Origin: Lineus longissimus
Lineage: Eukaryota > Nemertea > Pilidiophora > Heteronemertea > Lineidae
DNA: 64,000 nucleotides
Assembly: GCF_910592395.1 (NCBI RefSeq)
Contig: NC_088315.1
Location: forward strand, 10,602,501-10,666,500
Direction: 5' to 3'
In this document: one piece after another, positions 22,288-33,500 of the stretch
Layout of the letters: each line of letters starts with the position of its first letter
How positions within the stretch are numbered: position 1 is the stretch's first letter
Translations under genes and position numbers: made by a program
The notes under the pieces: generated by a model
The model's input: only the letters and a program-made list of their open reading frames with translations
Databases searched by the model: none
What the model was told of the DNA's origin: nothing

Positions 22288-23096
22288 CCATTATTTCGAT
22301 AGAACTGGCTTCCTAAGATCTTGATTAAAGGATGACCACGCTAGTGGAATATGTCAAAACGCTTGAAGTGCTTTTTAAGACTTTTAAACTGATGTTGGCT
22401 GTAGCGTTTGAACGAAAAATGTTGGCATTCGTGCTTTGATTCCTTTCATTCGTCTGACTTCTTTTGTTCAAACACTGAAGCTGGAGATATAACATCATGC
22501 CAGTTTAAAAATCACAAAATATACACTCCTTGGATGTCTTGGAAAACACTAACCACAATAAGGTAAATGTCAATTTGATGAACGGTTAATACGAGGGCTC
22601 AGTTGAAAGAGGTAGTCTTCAGTTTGAAGCTGGATAATCTCGGAATAAGGCGGTCAGATACTAGTTCAAAAGTCTGACTTTATAAACTAGGTCATTCACC
22701 TAATATGTCTTTTCCAGTACACTTGCTTTGTTTTACGACAGTGATAGACTACCTTTATAAACCTTGTACTGGGCCGTAGCTAGATGGGCTTGGCGCGAGA
22801 GGGAGGACAAATGTCCCTCCAAAGACTTACAAAACACGTCTTTTTCATGCACGTTTTGGGCTGATTTTCAAACTGGCGGAGGATAAAGAGGTGTTTTCCC
22901 CCCCCCCCCCCCCCCACGACGAAAAATAGCTGGCTTATGACCGGCAATACTACCAATAATGATGAATATCTTCGTCAAAGATAACGATATCACACTAATG
23001 AAAGTTTTCCAAGAAAACAAATATTAGCTCTGGAATATTTAATGGTTCTATCACTTACTCATTAAGGGTAATCGAAATCTACGGTACAGACGTAGA
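22288..23096. other. Spacer between genes A and B, unit 1
   Basis: No gene. Contains a run of about 20 C at about 22899-22915 that is only a few bases long in units 2 and 3. Confidence 0.45.
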
Positions 23097-24102
23097 ATGA
23101 GAGCGAGATTTCTACCACCTGTGATATCAAAAATCGGCAACCATGATAGGTTGCTTTATAATCACGTGACTGGCGCCATTGTTGTCGTTACCGACATCCG
23201 TGGTAAACAGGATTACGATGTGTGCATGTTTTCAAATCAAGGTATATTCGTTCTCAGCCATAGGACAATCCTTCATGTAAACAAATTAGTGTGCGCTTAA
23301 CTGTATCTAGCTAGCATGGCACTCGTCTATGATAGATACATCGTCGTAAGTTGCTGGGAAGAGCAAAAGTATCTGACATTTATCCTCTTTGACGTCAGGC
23401 TGGGCATCTGCACGTGGAAACTAGTCAAACCGGAAACGGACCCGTGCGTAAGGGGGGTGTATGTGACGAAGTTAAATATTTTGCTCCGACACGGGACATT
23501 AGTCATTGATTGCAAGCAATACGGCCAGTCTGTCATAAGGATGTATTCATTTAATCTGAATGATAGCGCCGTTATTAGACCTACGTCAAAAGGCGCTATA
23601 GAAATAAAGGCACCGGTGTCTTCTTACAACAGATCTTTCCTTGGCGAAGACTTCGTGTACTTTATTATTGGTGAAAAAGAAAAGAACGATTATCAATTCA
23701 GGATTGTATTTATACTGGTTTAGAAGAAGCAAACATTTTACTCTCCCAGGCTCCAGCACCGAATTTAGTTCCATTATCAACTTTCCACATCTCCAGTTCT
23801 TATCTTACATCTGTAGGTTTTGGGAATCAGACTGCCTTATAATTGTAGCTGCGGCTTTTAGAAAGAATAAAGAGCAAACGATGACAGCATTCTTTGGATT
23901 TAGAATAAGCTGCGTCCAGAGCTGCGTCGATACAACTTTAGCCATTGAACATGTTGACATTGATTTGAGATACCGGATTTCCAGAAGCACGTTAAAGGAC
24001 TTCATCCAAATGTTAGATGGCACACTCTATCATATTGTAAGGATTTCCAAGTCGACGAAAAGGTATTGGAAACACGTGAATATATTTGCAACAAGCGACT
24101 GA
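23097..24102 (+). pseudogene. Gene B, unit 1 copy, broken
   Basis: Copy of uncharacterised gene B (see 33501). The frame 23097-23300 ends early after KLVCA through substitutions around 23297 (GATAAA in unit 2 reads GCTTAA here). The middle (23316-23723) is open from MALVYDRYIV. A small indel near 23695 moves the rest into the frame of 23641-24102, which ends KHVNIFATSD in line with the unit 2 C-terminus. At least two lesions show that the unit 1 copy is dead. Confidence 0.65.
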
Positions 24103-24465
24103 TCATTCGGAGCCAATTTTTAGAAGAAAAATGTTAGTCAGTTATGAGGAACGCAGGTCTCTTGAGTTGGAGATGTTATTCTCGTTATTTTATGATGCAC
24201 GAAGTGTGAACTGGCCACCGCGGATAATGATGTCGAAAGAAATGTAACATTTTTATTCTGTCCAGAATGTCCTATGTGCTCTTGACGAATGGCCTCCTGT
24301 TTATTTATTGCCACAATGCTAATGGCAGCACCAAATTCTGAAGGATTGTATCGTTGCCATCATGGAGCAGCCAACTAAAGATGGAGATGACTCTTGTTCG
24401 AGGTGAGAGTAGTTCAGTAATTGAAGTCAGAATGAGCACTAGTTCAGTAATTGAAATCAGAAAAT

Positions 24466-24471
24466 AATAAA
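24466..24471 (+). terminator. Candidate poly(A) signal of gene B, unit 1
   Basis: AATAAA in a TAATAAAAACCTAAA context, conserved at the equivalent place in units 2 (34825) and 3 (43573), about 310-360 bp after the gene B stop. Confidence 0.4.
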
Positions 24472-25242
24472 AACCTAAATTATTTATTGGAAATAGATAC
24501 ATCTGTGATAAAGTGGAGTGGTCACAATTATCCAGAAACAATCGCCGATAAACGACAGAGAAAACTTAACAAACGGCATTGGCAGTGGACAGTGACATGG
24601 ATCAAGAACTCTTTGAGGACCCCCAAAAAGTATTTGTAAAAGTACGTCTGACTAGTCATAGAGAAAAACTCGAGGGTAACATGACAGTGAACCGTATAGT
24701 GGCATACAAAATCGTTGAAAGAGATACTCAATTACAGGTAGCATGACTAAATTGCGCCAGAAGGGCATTTGTCCTCTGAAATAATTCTGTTATACACTTA
24801 TCCGCCCTGACTCTACCGGCATCTGTATATGTATACCAACTTGACTATTTACACTGCAAATGATCTGATAGAAGTGCCATTCATGCAGAAACTATGTTAG
24901 CAAATCATATCATCTGAACTGTGATAGGCATTTACATTAACCCTTTCGTTGCCAAGCACCTTTGGTCGAAAATGCCTTTTGTGACCATGTGTCAACAGCA
25001 ACGACAGTCGTTTTAGGCAAATGACTGTTCTGCATCGCTGGAATCTATCGATAGAAGTGCGGTTTGAATACATTAAATTTTTTCTCAATTTCTCAGAGGA
25101 AATTGAGTTTAGATACTCTAAAAAAATCGGATTCGACGATTATTTTTTGATTGCCACGATATCGTATAAGCTCCCCACAGTTGAGCTAAAAAGAAAGGCA
25201 GCTGTTAGTGCGATCGAACCGGTCGATACAAAAATAATGTAA

Positions 25243-27211
25243 TTATTGGAAGGGTGTTTTAGAGCACAAAATATTCATCAAATGAGCTAGAGGTTCTACC
25301 GACAAATGGAATTTGTCGTTTGAGACTTAGATTGCTTGTGAGAGATTATTTCTAAATGGCGAAATTAAAAACAAATGTCTGATATGGGCAGAGACATGTA
25401 TTCATCCACAGGCGGATAGTCCGTACTGAACTGTGAAGCTGTGGTAAATACATGACTGTGATGGGTGAAAGTGGATTTATTCTTCAATCTTTGGTGGATT
25501 CTTAATCTACAGAGCCAGGCCATAACGGGGATATACTTTTTGATAATTAATTTAAGGAAATATTGACTCACTGGCCAGTTTAGAACTTGTATTCTAATAG
25601 GCCCATATCAGTCCGCGAGTGACGATTTGATGGCAATGCTGTACACAAATCAATTTTTCTCAGGCAATCGGTATTGGAATGTTTTGAATTTTTACTATTA
25701 TTTCGATAAAAGCCTCTTCAAAACACACATATGAAATTTGGTGGGAATTAAAGCACCCTTGGTGTACTTTTTTCACCAACCTATACTCATTAAAATGTAC
25801 ACAGAATGTACACGCTGACTAATAGAGGTCTCTGGCCATATGCTGGACTGTTACTACATTACGTGCCAAGCATCAAGCACACGTAATTACATTCACTGTA
25901 AAAAAATATACTGTTGTGGACAGCTAAAAAACCCACTATTTCTGTAAATGTCTAAAACTTCACTGTCTGATTTTTGAAAATGTTATTATGACTTTCAAAC
26001 ATTTTTAAAGATAGATTTGTATTGTTTTCTTCCCTTTTGCTTGGCTGCATATCCGCGGATTTTTGGGCTGTCAATTCGTTGGATACAGAAAAAAATACAA
26101 TTAGCGGTAATATACAGAATGAGCAACAATGTTCAAATATAACAGGTATATGACCAAGCGCAGTGTGTCTGTATCGATTTAGCAGAATTCACTTCAAAAT
26201 ATATAATATGTTTCCATAAACATGATAAAGAAATTAAACAATTGAAACAACTGAGCAATTGAAACAGTTGAAACGAAGTTACACAAAGTATGATTTGCTG
26301 CATGGTTTGAAAGATAACGTGAGCAGACAGCTATGACACGTGATGAGGACAAGCCTACAAGACTGCGTTGTTCCATTAGAGGTTACCTCGAATCAGTCAT
26401 GTCCTAGTTCTTAATTCTCTGGTATGATCACGTGATGGTGGAAGATGGATGATTGGCAACGGGTGTCATTTTCTACTGTCTTTGGATACCGAGTGCAACA
26501 GTCAAGTCAACGCCACAAGTGCAACACTATTTTCATAGAGAAGAGCCCCAAAGTCTCAACGTCGTGTGATACAGAAATAACATACTCTTCATACATCGAT
26601 GCCTGTAACGTATTGATATGGACATAGTAGCCTATCTTGTTGTTCTTGTAGAAAACTCGAGAATTATTGACGTAGATATTTGTTTTTTAATACAGTTATA
26701 GGGAGTTAAAGGTAAATCTTTTTCATTCAACGGTTACGCCCATAGCAAACTGGAAATAACCGAAGCATCGTAGAAACAGAAAAGGTGATTAATGTAAGTA
26801 AAAAGGAGGTAATCTTGCCTGCTTGATGTCGTAGTGATTGCAGATGAGAAGATAAGTACTGCCAAGATTGTTCTTCATTTTGTTAACAATGCAACTTTCT
26901 GCCTCACCGTCTAAATAATTTGGTGAATTAATTTGGTGAATGAAATAATGCCTTGTATTGCCAAGGTGATGTATATCTGTAAGATACCAACTCCCATATT
27001 TTACTTGGAAATTCGGCATGCGATATGAACGAACCTAACGGAAATATGGATAGAAATTGCGCAAGGAATGAGTGAAATTCTTGAGTGCTAACGTCGTGCT
27101 ACCTCCATCGAATGAATTTCTTGCTATCAACTTATTATCAATCATCGTACTTTGCGTTTAGAGTAGTACACTTGCATGAGTGCTGTTCTATTCGATAACG
27201 ATTACGATCAG
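25243..27211. other. Non-coding part of unit 2
   Basis: No supported gene. 25940-27210 matches 16880-18480 of unit 1. 25250-25930 has no counterpart I can see in the window. Confidence 0.5.
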
Positions 27212-27449
27212 GGACCTGTTTCATGAAGCTAATAAAGTGCCTTTAGCCCTAATGCTAGGATAAAGTCACTCCTTAAAGGAAGAACGCGTTTCATATACGT
27301 GCCTTTAAAATATCTAGGTTAATGTTACCATTAAGAGTGTTTCAGGTAGTGGTTTTATCCTGTCTTTATTTTATTCGGTTCCTTTAAACCTGAAGGTAGT
27401 CTAGAGTTCCTTTAGTCGCGAGGACTTCGTCCAGGGTAGACGTGGAATC

Positions 27450-28467
27450 ATGTTGCGCTTGATTCAGGAACGGAATAGGCGAAATCTTCGACAAGAACTG
27501 GTATTCAGGGATCGATTCAATCCGCTGGATTCCATGAGAGATGATTTATTCATCAAGAGATATCGTTTCCCGAAGAACATATGTTTCGATTTTTGTCGTC
27601 AGCTGTCGGAGGAGTTGGAGCATCCTACTCAGAGAAATGACGCCCTCCCAGTATCATTGCAAGTGTGTATAGCATTACGATATTTCGCAACCGGGCATGA
27701 ACACTCTAGTACCGGTGATATTCACCATGTGAGCATTGCGACAACATCGAGGTGTATTGGCGCTGTGTCATCCGCGTTTGCAGCACGCATTGACCAACAC
27801 GTTTACTTTGAGAGGGACCTCCAGAAGGTCAAAACCAAATTTTTGGATAACACGGGTTTTCCAAGAGTAATTGGATCGATCGATGCGACCCATTGTCGTA
27901 TACGCAAGCCTCACATCAACGAAAACGTGTATATCAATCGGAAAGGATACCACAGCATTAATGTCATGCTAGTTTGTGATTGGGATATGATGATAAATAA
28001 CTGTGTGGCACGTTTTCCAAGACGGTCTCATGACGCCTTCGTTCTCCACAGTTCAGCCCTTGGCCAGGCATTTGAAAACAATCCACCGAATGGTTGGATG
28101 TTGGAAGACTCGGGGTATCCTTGTACCTCTTGCCAATGCTCTAACCAGACAGAAAAAGGCATTCCAGCGGATGCAAATAAGAGCCAGATGCATCATAGAA
28201 TGTTGCAACGGTCTCCTAAAGCAACGGTTAAGATGCCTCCTCCGCAAGGAGATTCAATACACACCACAAAAGGCAAGCATTATTGTTCAGTCCTGCTGCC
28301 TGCTCCACAACATTGCTGTCCGGGATAGATTGCCCTTAGTGGAGGATTTAGATGACGATGACGATGATGACGAGGACTCTGATGATGACGTAGGGGATGA
28401 TGACTTTCCTCCTCGAGACATGGATGTGAACGGCAATCAAATTTGCCAGCTTGTAATTGAGTTCTGA
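27450..28467 (+). pseudogene. Harbinger transposase (HARBI1-like), frameshifted
   Basis: Open from ATG 27450. The N-terminal part has the usual pattern FRDRFNPLDSMRDDLFIKRYRFPKNICFDFC and ALRYFATG. The DDE nuclease shows GSIDATH (first D), SHDAFVL (second D) and EDSGYPC. After about 28115 the frame should change: the third catalytic region, IIECCNGLLKQR with the E, is in the frame of 28003-28467. About 10-15 residues normally found between DSGYP and the E helix also seem missing. The protein ends in an acidic DDDDDDDEDSDDD tail. A functional transposase would cut at the inverted repeats together with its Myb-like partner; this copy is defective. Confidence 0.8.
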
Positions 28468-28533
28468 GTAGAACTCCACTAAAACATCAAATTCAGTATC
28501 AGTCCAATTGCGAGAACGCTGTCTCTTGGCCAT
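28460..28533 (-). pseudogene. Stub of Harbinger Myb/SANT-like gene
   Basis: On the minus strand, MAKRQRSRNWTDTEFDVLVEFY matches the beginning of the Myb/SANT-type DNA-binding protein that accompanies Harbinger transposases (W and acidic helix pattern). After about 24 codons the frame runs antisense into the transposase 3' end, so the rest of the gene was deleted and the two convergent genes are fused tail to tail. Confidence 0.55.
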
Positions 28534-28945
28534 GTTCCCAGCAGAGAGTTAATGCATGGAAAGGAAGTTTCGTATGTCGAAAGGGCATTCTTATAGTGTA
28601 TAGGAACCAAAGACACTGAAATTGACACATTTTCCCACGGCCCGATCATGTTTTACAAATCTCAACACAATAAAACACTCTGCCTTCGAGTTATTATTTT
28701 TCACCAATGAGGTACACCATACAATCATTAATTAATGGTAGGCCTGTTAAATTTAATGTAATGGCAGAGTAAAAACGAGTTATGGAATGCGTTTAATACG
28801 CAGCTTTAAATAGACGTTATATCCTTCCTTTATGGTACCTTGAAGGAAGTCTGTAAAAAAGTTTTATGAAACAGGTCCCAGAGGTCTAGGAACAGTATTG
28901 GTGAGGGAAACAGTTTAGCAAAGAAAGCGCATTACGGGACTCGCG

Positions 28946-28954
28946 TATAAATAG
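28946..28954 (+). promoter_or_regulatory. TATAAATAG in conserved inverted repeat, unit 2
   Basis: Equivalent of 18554-18562. The arms ACTCGCGTATAAATAGCC and GGCTATTTTCACGCGA flank it. Candidate promoter by conservation only. Confidence 0.3.
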
Positions 28955-29457
28955 CCATGATCTAATTTCATACACTGTGGCTATTTTCACGCGAAACCCG
29001 TAAGACAAGAGTCCCAAAATGACATTTTGAGTCACGGTCTCCGGTCACTTCGTCACTCGGTCGTTACATTCGAATGGCATAGTGACTGCATCGATTGATG
29101 GGTTGAAACTGAAGGTACAATATCCGGCGCTAAAGTCAGCAGGCATCACTCACCTGTGCTGTATCATTGACCTGGTTTGATAGGCAAATTCCGTATTCAG
29201 CTTGAAAAATACAATTTTCCTTTCAAATCATACTTTAAGAGTCGTTTTAGAAGAACGTTAATCAAATTATCTGCAACAGCTATTTTGAGAATCGTTTAAG
29301 TTATCTTGATTAGCAAACATCATGACAAAGTACCCCTATGAGACGGAGACAGTTTATCAGTTCTTATATTTACCAGAACTCATTCAAGATATTCATCTAA
29401 TGTTACATTTTCATTTGACACTAAAATGGGGTAAGAGTCAAACATAAAGAGATCAGC

Positions 29458-29745
29458 ATGGGAGTTACTCAGAGGCAGGCGGCTTTTGAACATGTTGTCG
29501 ATAACTTGGCTTTCAAACGTGTCGATTTAATAATAAAGAGCCAAACCTTCAGCCAAATCGGGTGTGTTGTCGTGTGTCTTATAACAAAAGGATGTCTTAC
29601 TGTTAATTACTGGCATGACGGAGACATTTGTTGCCAATTGAGTAAGCGGAGGGGGAGGTGTATTGAAAAGGGTGAGCTTGATGACCATCAGGGATCAAGA
29701 ATGCTTCAAAAGAAGGTAATAGGCCATCAAAACTACTTCATCTGA
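29458..29745 (+). CDS. PAN/apple-like domain exon or small gene, unit 2
   Basis: 95 open codons, about 90 percent identical to unit 1. The cysteine pattern reads QIGCVVVCLITKGCLTVNYW and ICCQL. The frame is intact in three copies despite many substitutions, which argues that it is or was coding. A possible splice donor, AAGAAGGTAATAGG, lies at 29710-29720. Confidence 0.4.
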   Translation: MGVTQRQAAFEHVVDNLAFKRVDLIIKSQTFSQIGCVVVCLITKGCLTVNYWHDGDICCQLSKRRGRCIEKGELDDHQGSRMLQKKVIGHQNYFI

Positions 29746-29922
29746 TATCTTTTGAACATGTTGAATTGTCAACACGGGTGTTTGGAGCTTGATTCCATTT
29801 CCATTTTCTCTCGAAGGCATCAACTGGTCAGATTTCCACAGCCATCAACGGAAGTTTTCTCCTGTTACTTTTTCTTGAACCCCGTTAGAGTCGTTGTCTG
29901 TCGAAGCGGCTATACGAGTGTT

Positions 29923-29960
29923 GGGGGGGGGGGGGGGGGGGTGGGGGTGGGGGTGGGGGG
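29923..29960. repeat. G-tract
   Basis: A run of about 19 G followed by GT/GGGGG units. The same place in unit 3 (38727-38747) has a run of 21 G; unit 1 is shorter. Confidence 0.9.
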
Positions 29961-31534
29961 TGTAATATGAGTCTTTTTATCTGTAGTTGTCTTCTTGGTC
30001 AATTTTGTGTCCTTCGAAATTGGCAACGTGTTTGTTGTCAAAGCAGGGGCGGTGCTGATGGTGAGCAAAGAAGTCACCAAAAAATTAATCTGTTTTTTGA
30101 CGTGATATTTTGAGTGCTCCCTCCCCTCTCCAGCCCAAAAAGGTAGCTACATGTACGCCTCTGCCATGATGAACACCTGACTCATTGGCTCAAGTGTTGA
30201 CTCCCTGGGTGTGTCCTGTGACATCTATTAGATGTTCCCCGAGTCTGGTCAATAGAACTCTTTAATCATATTCAGAGCATGTACAATTTGAACTGAAGGT
30301 ATCCGCTAATCATGTCTTGGGGAAGAACCATACCTGATGATGTGCTTGAATGTGATAGGGATGTCGAACGAGCAATATGCTTAGACAAAGTTACAATCTG
30401 AGGAATGATCACGAATCATCTGATTTGGTCCTTCGTCATCGTCTTCATCGCAAGAGAGTGCCCTTGATAATTTGACAGCCTCCCATAGCTCAGGACGGTT
30501 CGGGGAAAAGGAATAGGTTGATCCCATATGGAGTGAGAACGTCAGTTTTTAATGCTATACCGGAAAACCGACCAGATGGTGTCATTCAGAAAAAAAACTA
30601 TAAAAATGCCCAATACAGTGTTGGATCGACGTGTGCACGTATCTCAAAAATTGGCCTATTGGTGGAAGGTATAAGGCTGGGAAGAGAACCTTTCAGAAAT
30701 GAACCGGGAGATAGCCAAATATATAATGCTGAATAAGTTACGAAGAAAGGGTTGAGTTGCAAGGAAATTAATTTTTTTAAGACTCCAGCATTTTTTGGTA
30801 ATACACTCTATTTAAATGCTTAGAATCAAGAAATTAGAAAAAACATCATGGATTTTAATGGGTGGATTAACTTTTCCTTGACTCAGATACAATTCACAAT
30901 AAAGATAACAACAAGACGAACAAAACGATGTCTGATGCAGCTCTGAGCTCCCAGAGATAAAGGAGATATAGAGAGCATTTTGTCGAAGAGACCAAACGGA
31001 TTATTCAATTTCCCGTGCTATGGCGTTGTCTTAGAAGGGTTTTAGAACTTAAAAATACAGTTTCCTTATCAGCCTCCAAATAAGTTACATTGTTTGATGC
31101 ATGTAATATTTTTTTGTGAAAAGAAATCAAGCAACAACCAGCGAATAGTAGTGACAGGCATTGAATAAAAGCCGAATTATCTTGCGAAAGCCGCCTATTG
31201 TCAAAATCTGGTACCGAGTGCTATTTAAGGTGCTGTAGTATTGCCGTCCAAATTTTTAGTCTTTATTCTTTCTTGGTAGAATGGAGAAGAAGCAAATGTC
31301 AAAAACTTGACTCGTTGTGCTATTGGACAGAAAAACTGTTTAGGGATCGGAACCTGATAGTCTCCGGGTGGTGATAGGTCACCACTATAGGTTAATTGTG
31401 GTATAACACCGATTACTGAAAGGCCGTTATGTACAACGAGCATTCATAGCCGTGTCGAACTCTGGAAATCACTGATTTTGACGGTAAGATGAATGGTTCG
31501 CTGATGTCTCAGACATTCTGTTCAGCACAGGTAC
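29961..31534. other. Non-coding part of unit 2
   Basis: No supported gene. Collinear with 19580-21100 and 38750-40290. Confidence 0.5.
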
Positions 31535-32470
31535 ATGTATACACGGGGTCCCCCGGCAGTACTCATACCGCCCAAACCTGTGAAAATATACCACCTCAAT
31601 CTCGAGTATCTTATAGCAGTATTTTGTGAAAAATCAGGAGATACGAACTATTTGATTTATGAGTATAAGCCTATTACTCATGTGTTTCGAGTGAAATATA
31701 ACGGCTCGTTTTTCTCACGCCAGCCGAGAGAAACATTTGCCTACTTTGAAAAATTCCTCTTGATTTTTGATGGCCCTGAAGGCTACATGTATGACTTTGA
31801 AAAGGGTGTTGTAAACGGTAGTATAATTCTGCCTAAGGAGGGGAGGCAGTGTCTCGAAAAAGAAGTAAATCACCCTGAATATAACCTGGTTTTAAATTTA
31901 CGATTTGCTGAAAAGGCTTTGATGATGTGCATTGATTTTTCCCGAAGTCTTTTTTTGTTTGACTACTACATAGAATCAGGCTCAGAGCCTGTTCTACGGT
32001 TAACTAATAAAACGCATCTTCACTTCCCTCATGTTCACAAAGTTAATCCAACCTGGTTCGACCACAACTTATTTGCAGTTGGTTCTATATGTCTGCGTGA
32101 AAACTATTTGACTCTGGCTGTATATCATTACAAGCAAGGACAATCATCCGGGTATAGCTTACTTAGGACACACTTAATAAAAGCCAACTTAGGAGGGGCA
32201 AAATCGTTCGGCATCATATCAAATCCAAATAATGGAGTTAAATTTGTCCTCAGTGAGCTGATGTTAAGCTTTGGGTTTGTCATCGAGTGTTACAAAAATA
32301 AGCCTCAGCAAAAGGCCTACATAAGAAAAATCGGCACACACGTAAGTCTTCAAAAATATGCTGGTAGACTTGTTAACCTCAATAAGAAAGGCCAAATATT
32401 GCACATGATTCGGTCAAAACCTTTTAACTCAAACACAAAGTATGTGGTTAGATATACAAGAGCAGACTGA
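31535..32470 (+). CDS. Gene A, uncharacterised 311-aa protein (unit 2, intact)
   Basis: An intronless open frame from ATG (MYTRGPPAVLIPPKP) to a TGA conserved in unit 3. I do not recognise the family. The protein has alternating short hydrophobic beta-type stretches and turns (HLNLEYLIAVF, YLIYEYKP, FAYFEKFLLIFDGPEGYMYDF, YLTLAVYHYK), suggesting a beta-propeller-like or other all-beta fold. It has no signal peptide and no clear membrane segment. It may be a distant paralogue of gene B about 1 kb downstream, judged by order and pattern only. Unit 3 encodes the same length with about a dozen substitutions. The ATG of unit 1 (42 bp upstream) is out of frame here, so MYTRG is the best start. Confidence 0.55.
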   Translation: MYTRGPPAVLIPPKPVKIYHLNLEYLIAVFCEKSGDTNYLIYEYKPITHVFRVKYNGSFFSRQPRETFAYFEKFLLIFDGPEGYMYDFEKGVVNGSIILPKEGRQCLEKEVNHPEYNLVLNLRFAEKALMMCIDFSRSLFLFDYYIESGSEPVLRLTNKTHLHFPHVHKVNPTWFDHNLFAVGSICLRENYLTLAVYHYKQGQSSGYSLLRTHLIKANLGGAKSFGIISNPNNGVKFVLSELMLSFGFVIECYKNKPQQKAYIRKIGTHVSLQKYAGRLVNLNKKGQILHMIRSKPFNSNTKYVVRYTRAD

Positions 32471-32515
32471 ACAAGAAAAATTGTGATGTTTTTTTTTAGT
32501 GCGCATAAATTACTT

Positions 32516-32683
32516 TCACCTACCACCTGGTGGTTTTCCCAGTTTCGTTTGAGGACCTCGAACAAATGTCCCAGGTCTTTGGGAGCTGGTATTACCTGCC
32601 CCTGCCCCTGCTGAGCGAAGACTGGTGTTGGCAATGACTGGTTTAGTAGGAGAGCCAATTATGCAATTCAGATCAGCCGCCAT
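32516..32683 (-). CDS. Short conserved minus-strand ORF, 55 aa (unit 2)
   Basis: Reads MAADLNCIIGSPTKPV then LRSAGAGAGNTSSQ and ends LGKPPGGR with TGA, convergent to gene A. It is open in all three units, with the start missing in unit 1. It is Gly/Ser/Pro-rich and disordered. It could be a last exon of an antisense gene or chance. No family recognised. Confidence 0.25.
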   Translation of the reverse strand: MAADLNCIIGSPTKPVIANTSLRSAGAGAGNTSSQRPGTFVRGPQTKLGKPPGGR

Positions 32684-33500
32684 TCACCATTGTTTTGATA
32701 GAACTGGCTTCCTAAGATCTTGATTAAAGGTTGACCACGCTAGTGGAATATGGCAAAACACTCAAAGAGCTATTTAAGACTTTCAAACTGATGTTGCATT
32801 TTTGGCCTTAGTGTTTGAACGAAAAATGTTGGCATCTGTGCTTTGATTCCTCTCATTTTTCTGACTTCTTTTGTTCAAACACTGAAGCAGGAGATGCAAC
32901 ATCATTCCAGTTTAAAAATCTCAACATATACACTCCTTGGATGTCTTGGAAAACACTACCCACAATAAGGTAAATGTCGATTTGATGATGGTTTTTACAA
33001 GGGCTCAGTTGAAAGAGGTAGTTCTCAATTTGAAGCTGGCGGGATAATCTCGAAATGAGGCGGTCAGTCACTAGTTCTTCAGTCTGACATTATAAACTAG
33101 GTTATTCAACTGATATGTCTTTTCCAGTACACTGGCTTTGTTCAGTGATAGACTGCCTTGATATACATTTTCTGGGCCGTAGCTAGAGGGGTTTGGCGCG
33201 AGAGGGATGGCAAATGTCCCTCCAAAGAGTTACAAAACACGTCTTTTTTCATGCACGTTTTTGGCTGATTTACAAACTGGCGGAGGACAAAAGAGATGTT
33301 TTGCCCACCCCCAATGACGAAAAATAGCTGACTTATGACCGGCAATACTACCAATAATGATGAATATTAAAATCATCGTCAAAGAAATCGAAATCACACT
33401 AATGAAAGTTTTCCAAGAAAACAAATATTAGTTATCTAACATTAACGGTTCTATCACTTAACTTATTAAGGGTAATCGAATTATACGGTATAAAAGCAGA
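32684..33500. other. Spacer between genes A and B, unit 2
   Basis: No gene supported. TATAAAAG at 33489-33496 lies only 5 bp before the gene B ATG and is not conserved in unit 1. Confidence 0.45.

Larger units (their letters stand above)
16717..24945. repeat. Segmental duplication unit 1 (oldest copy)
   Basis: Begins at a TTCGTTGCCAAGCACCT-type sequence that recurs at 24946 and, more diverged, at 35146 and 43886. It carries, in order: the TATA-containing inverted repeat, the PAN-like exon, gene A (frameshifted), the short minus-strand ORF, gene B (broken) and AATAAA at 24466. It is clearly more diverged from units 2 and 3 than those are from each other. It lacks the Harbinger element; its empty site is at 18478-18484. 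Confidence 0.85.
27212..28878 (+). mobile_element. PIF/Harbinger transposon, unit 2
   Basis: Termini are GGACCTGTTTCATGAAGC on the left and, inverted, GGACCTGTTTCATAAAAC on the right, giving 14-15 bp terminal inverted repeats. Flanking CAG on both sides (27209-27211 and 28879-28881) is a 3-bp target duplication, proven by the empty site GATCAG/AGGGCTAGG in unit 1. It is 1667 bp long and carries a damaged HARBI1-type transposase and a stub of the Myb/SANT-like partner gene. Confidence 0.85.

Noticed and set aside
33489-33496. TATAAAAG as promoter of gene B
   Set aside because: Only 5 bp before the ATG and lost in unit 1 (GGTACAGACG), so unlikely to be a functional TATA box for this start.
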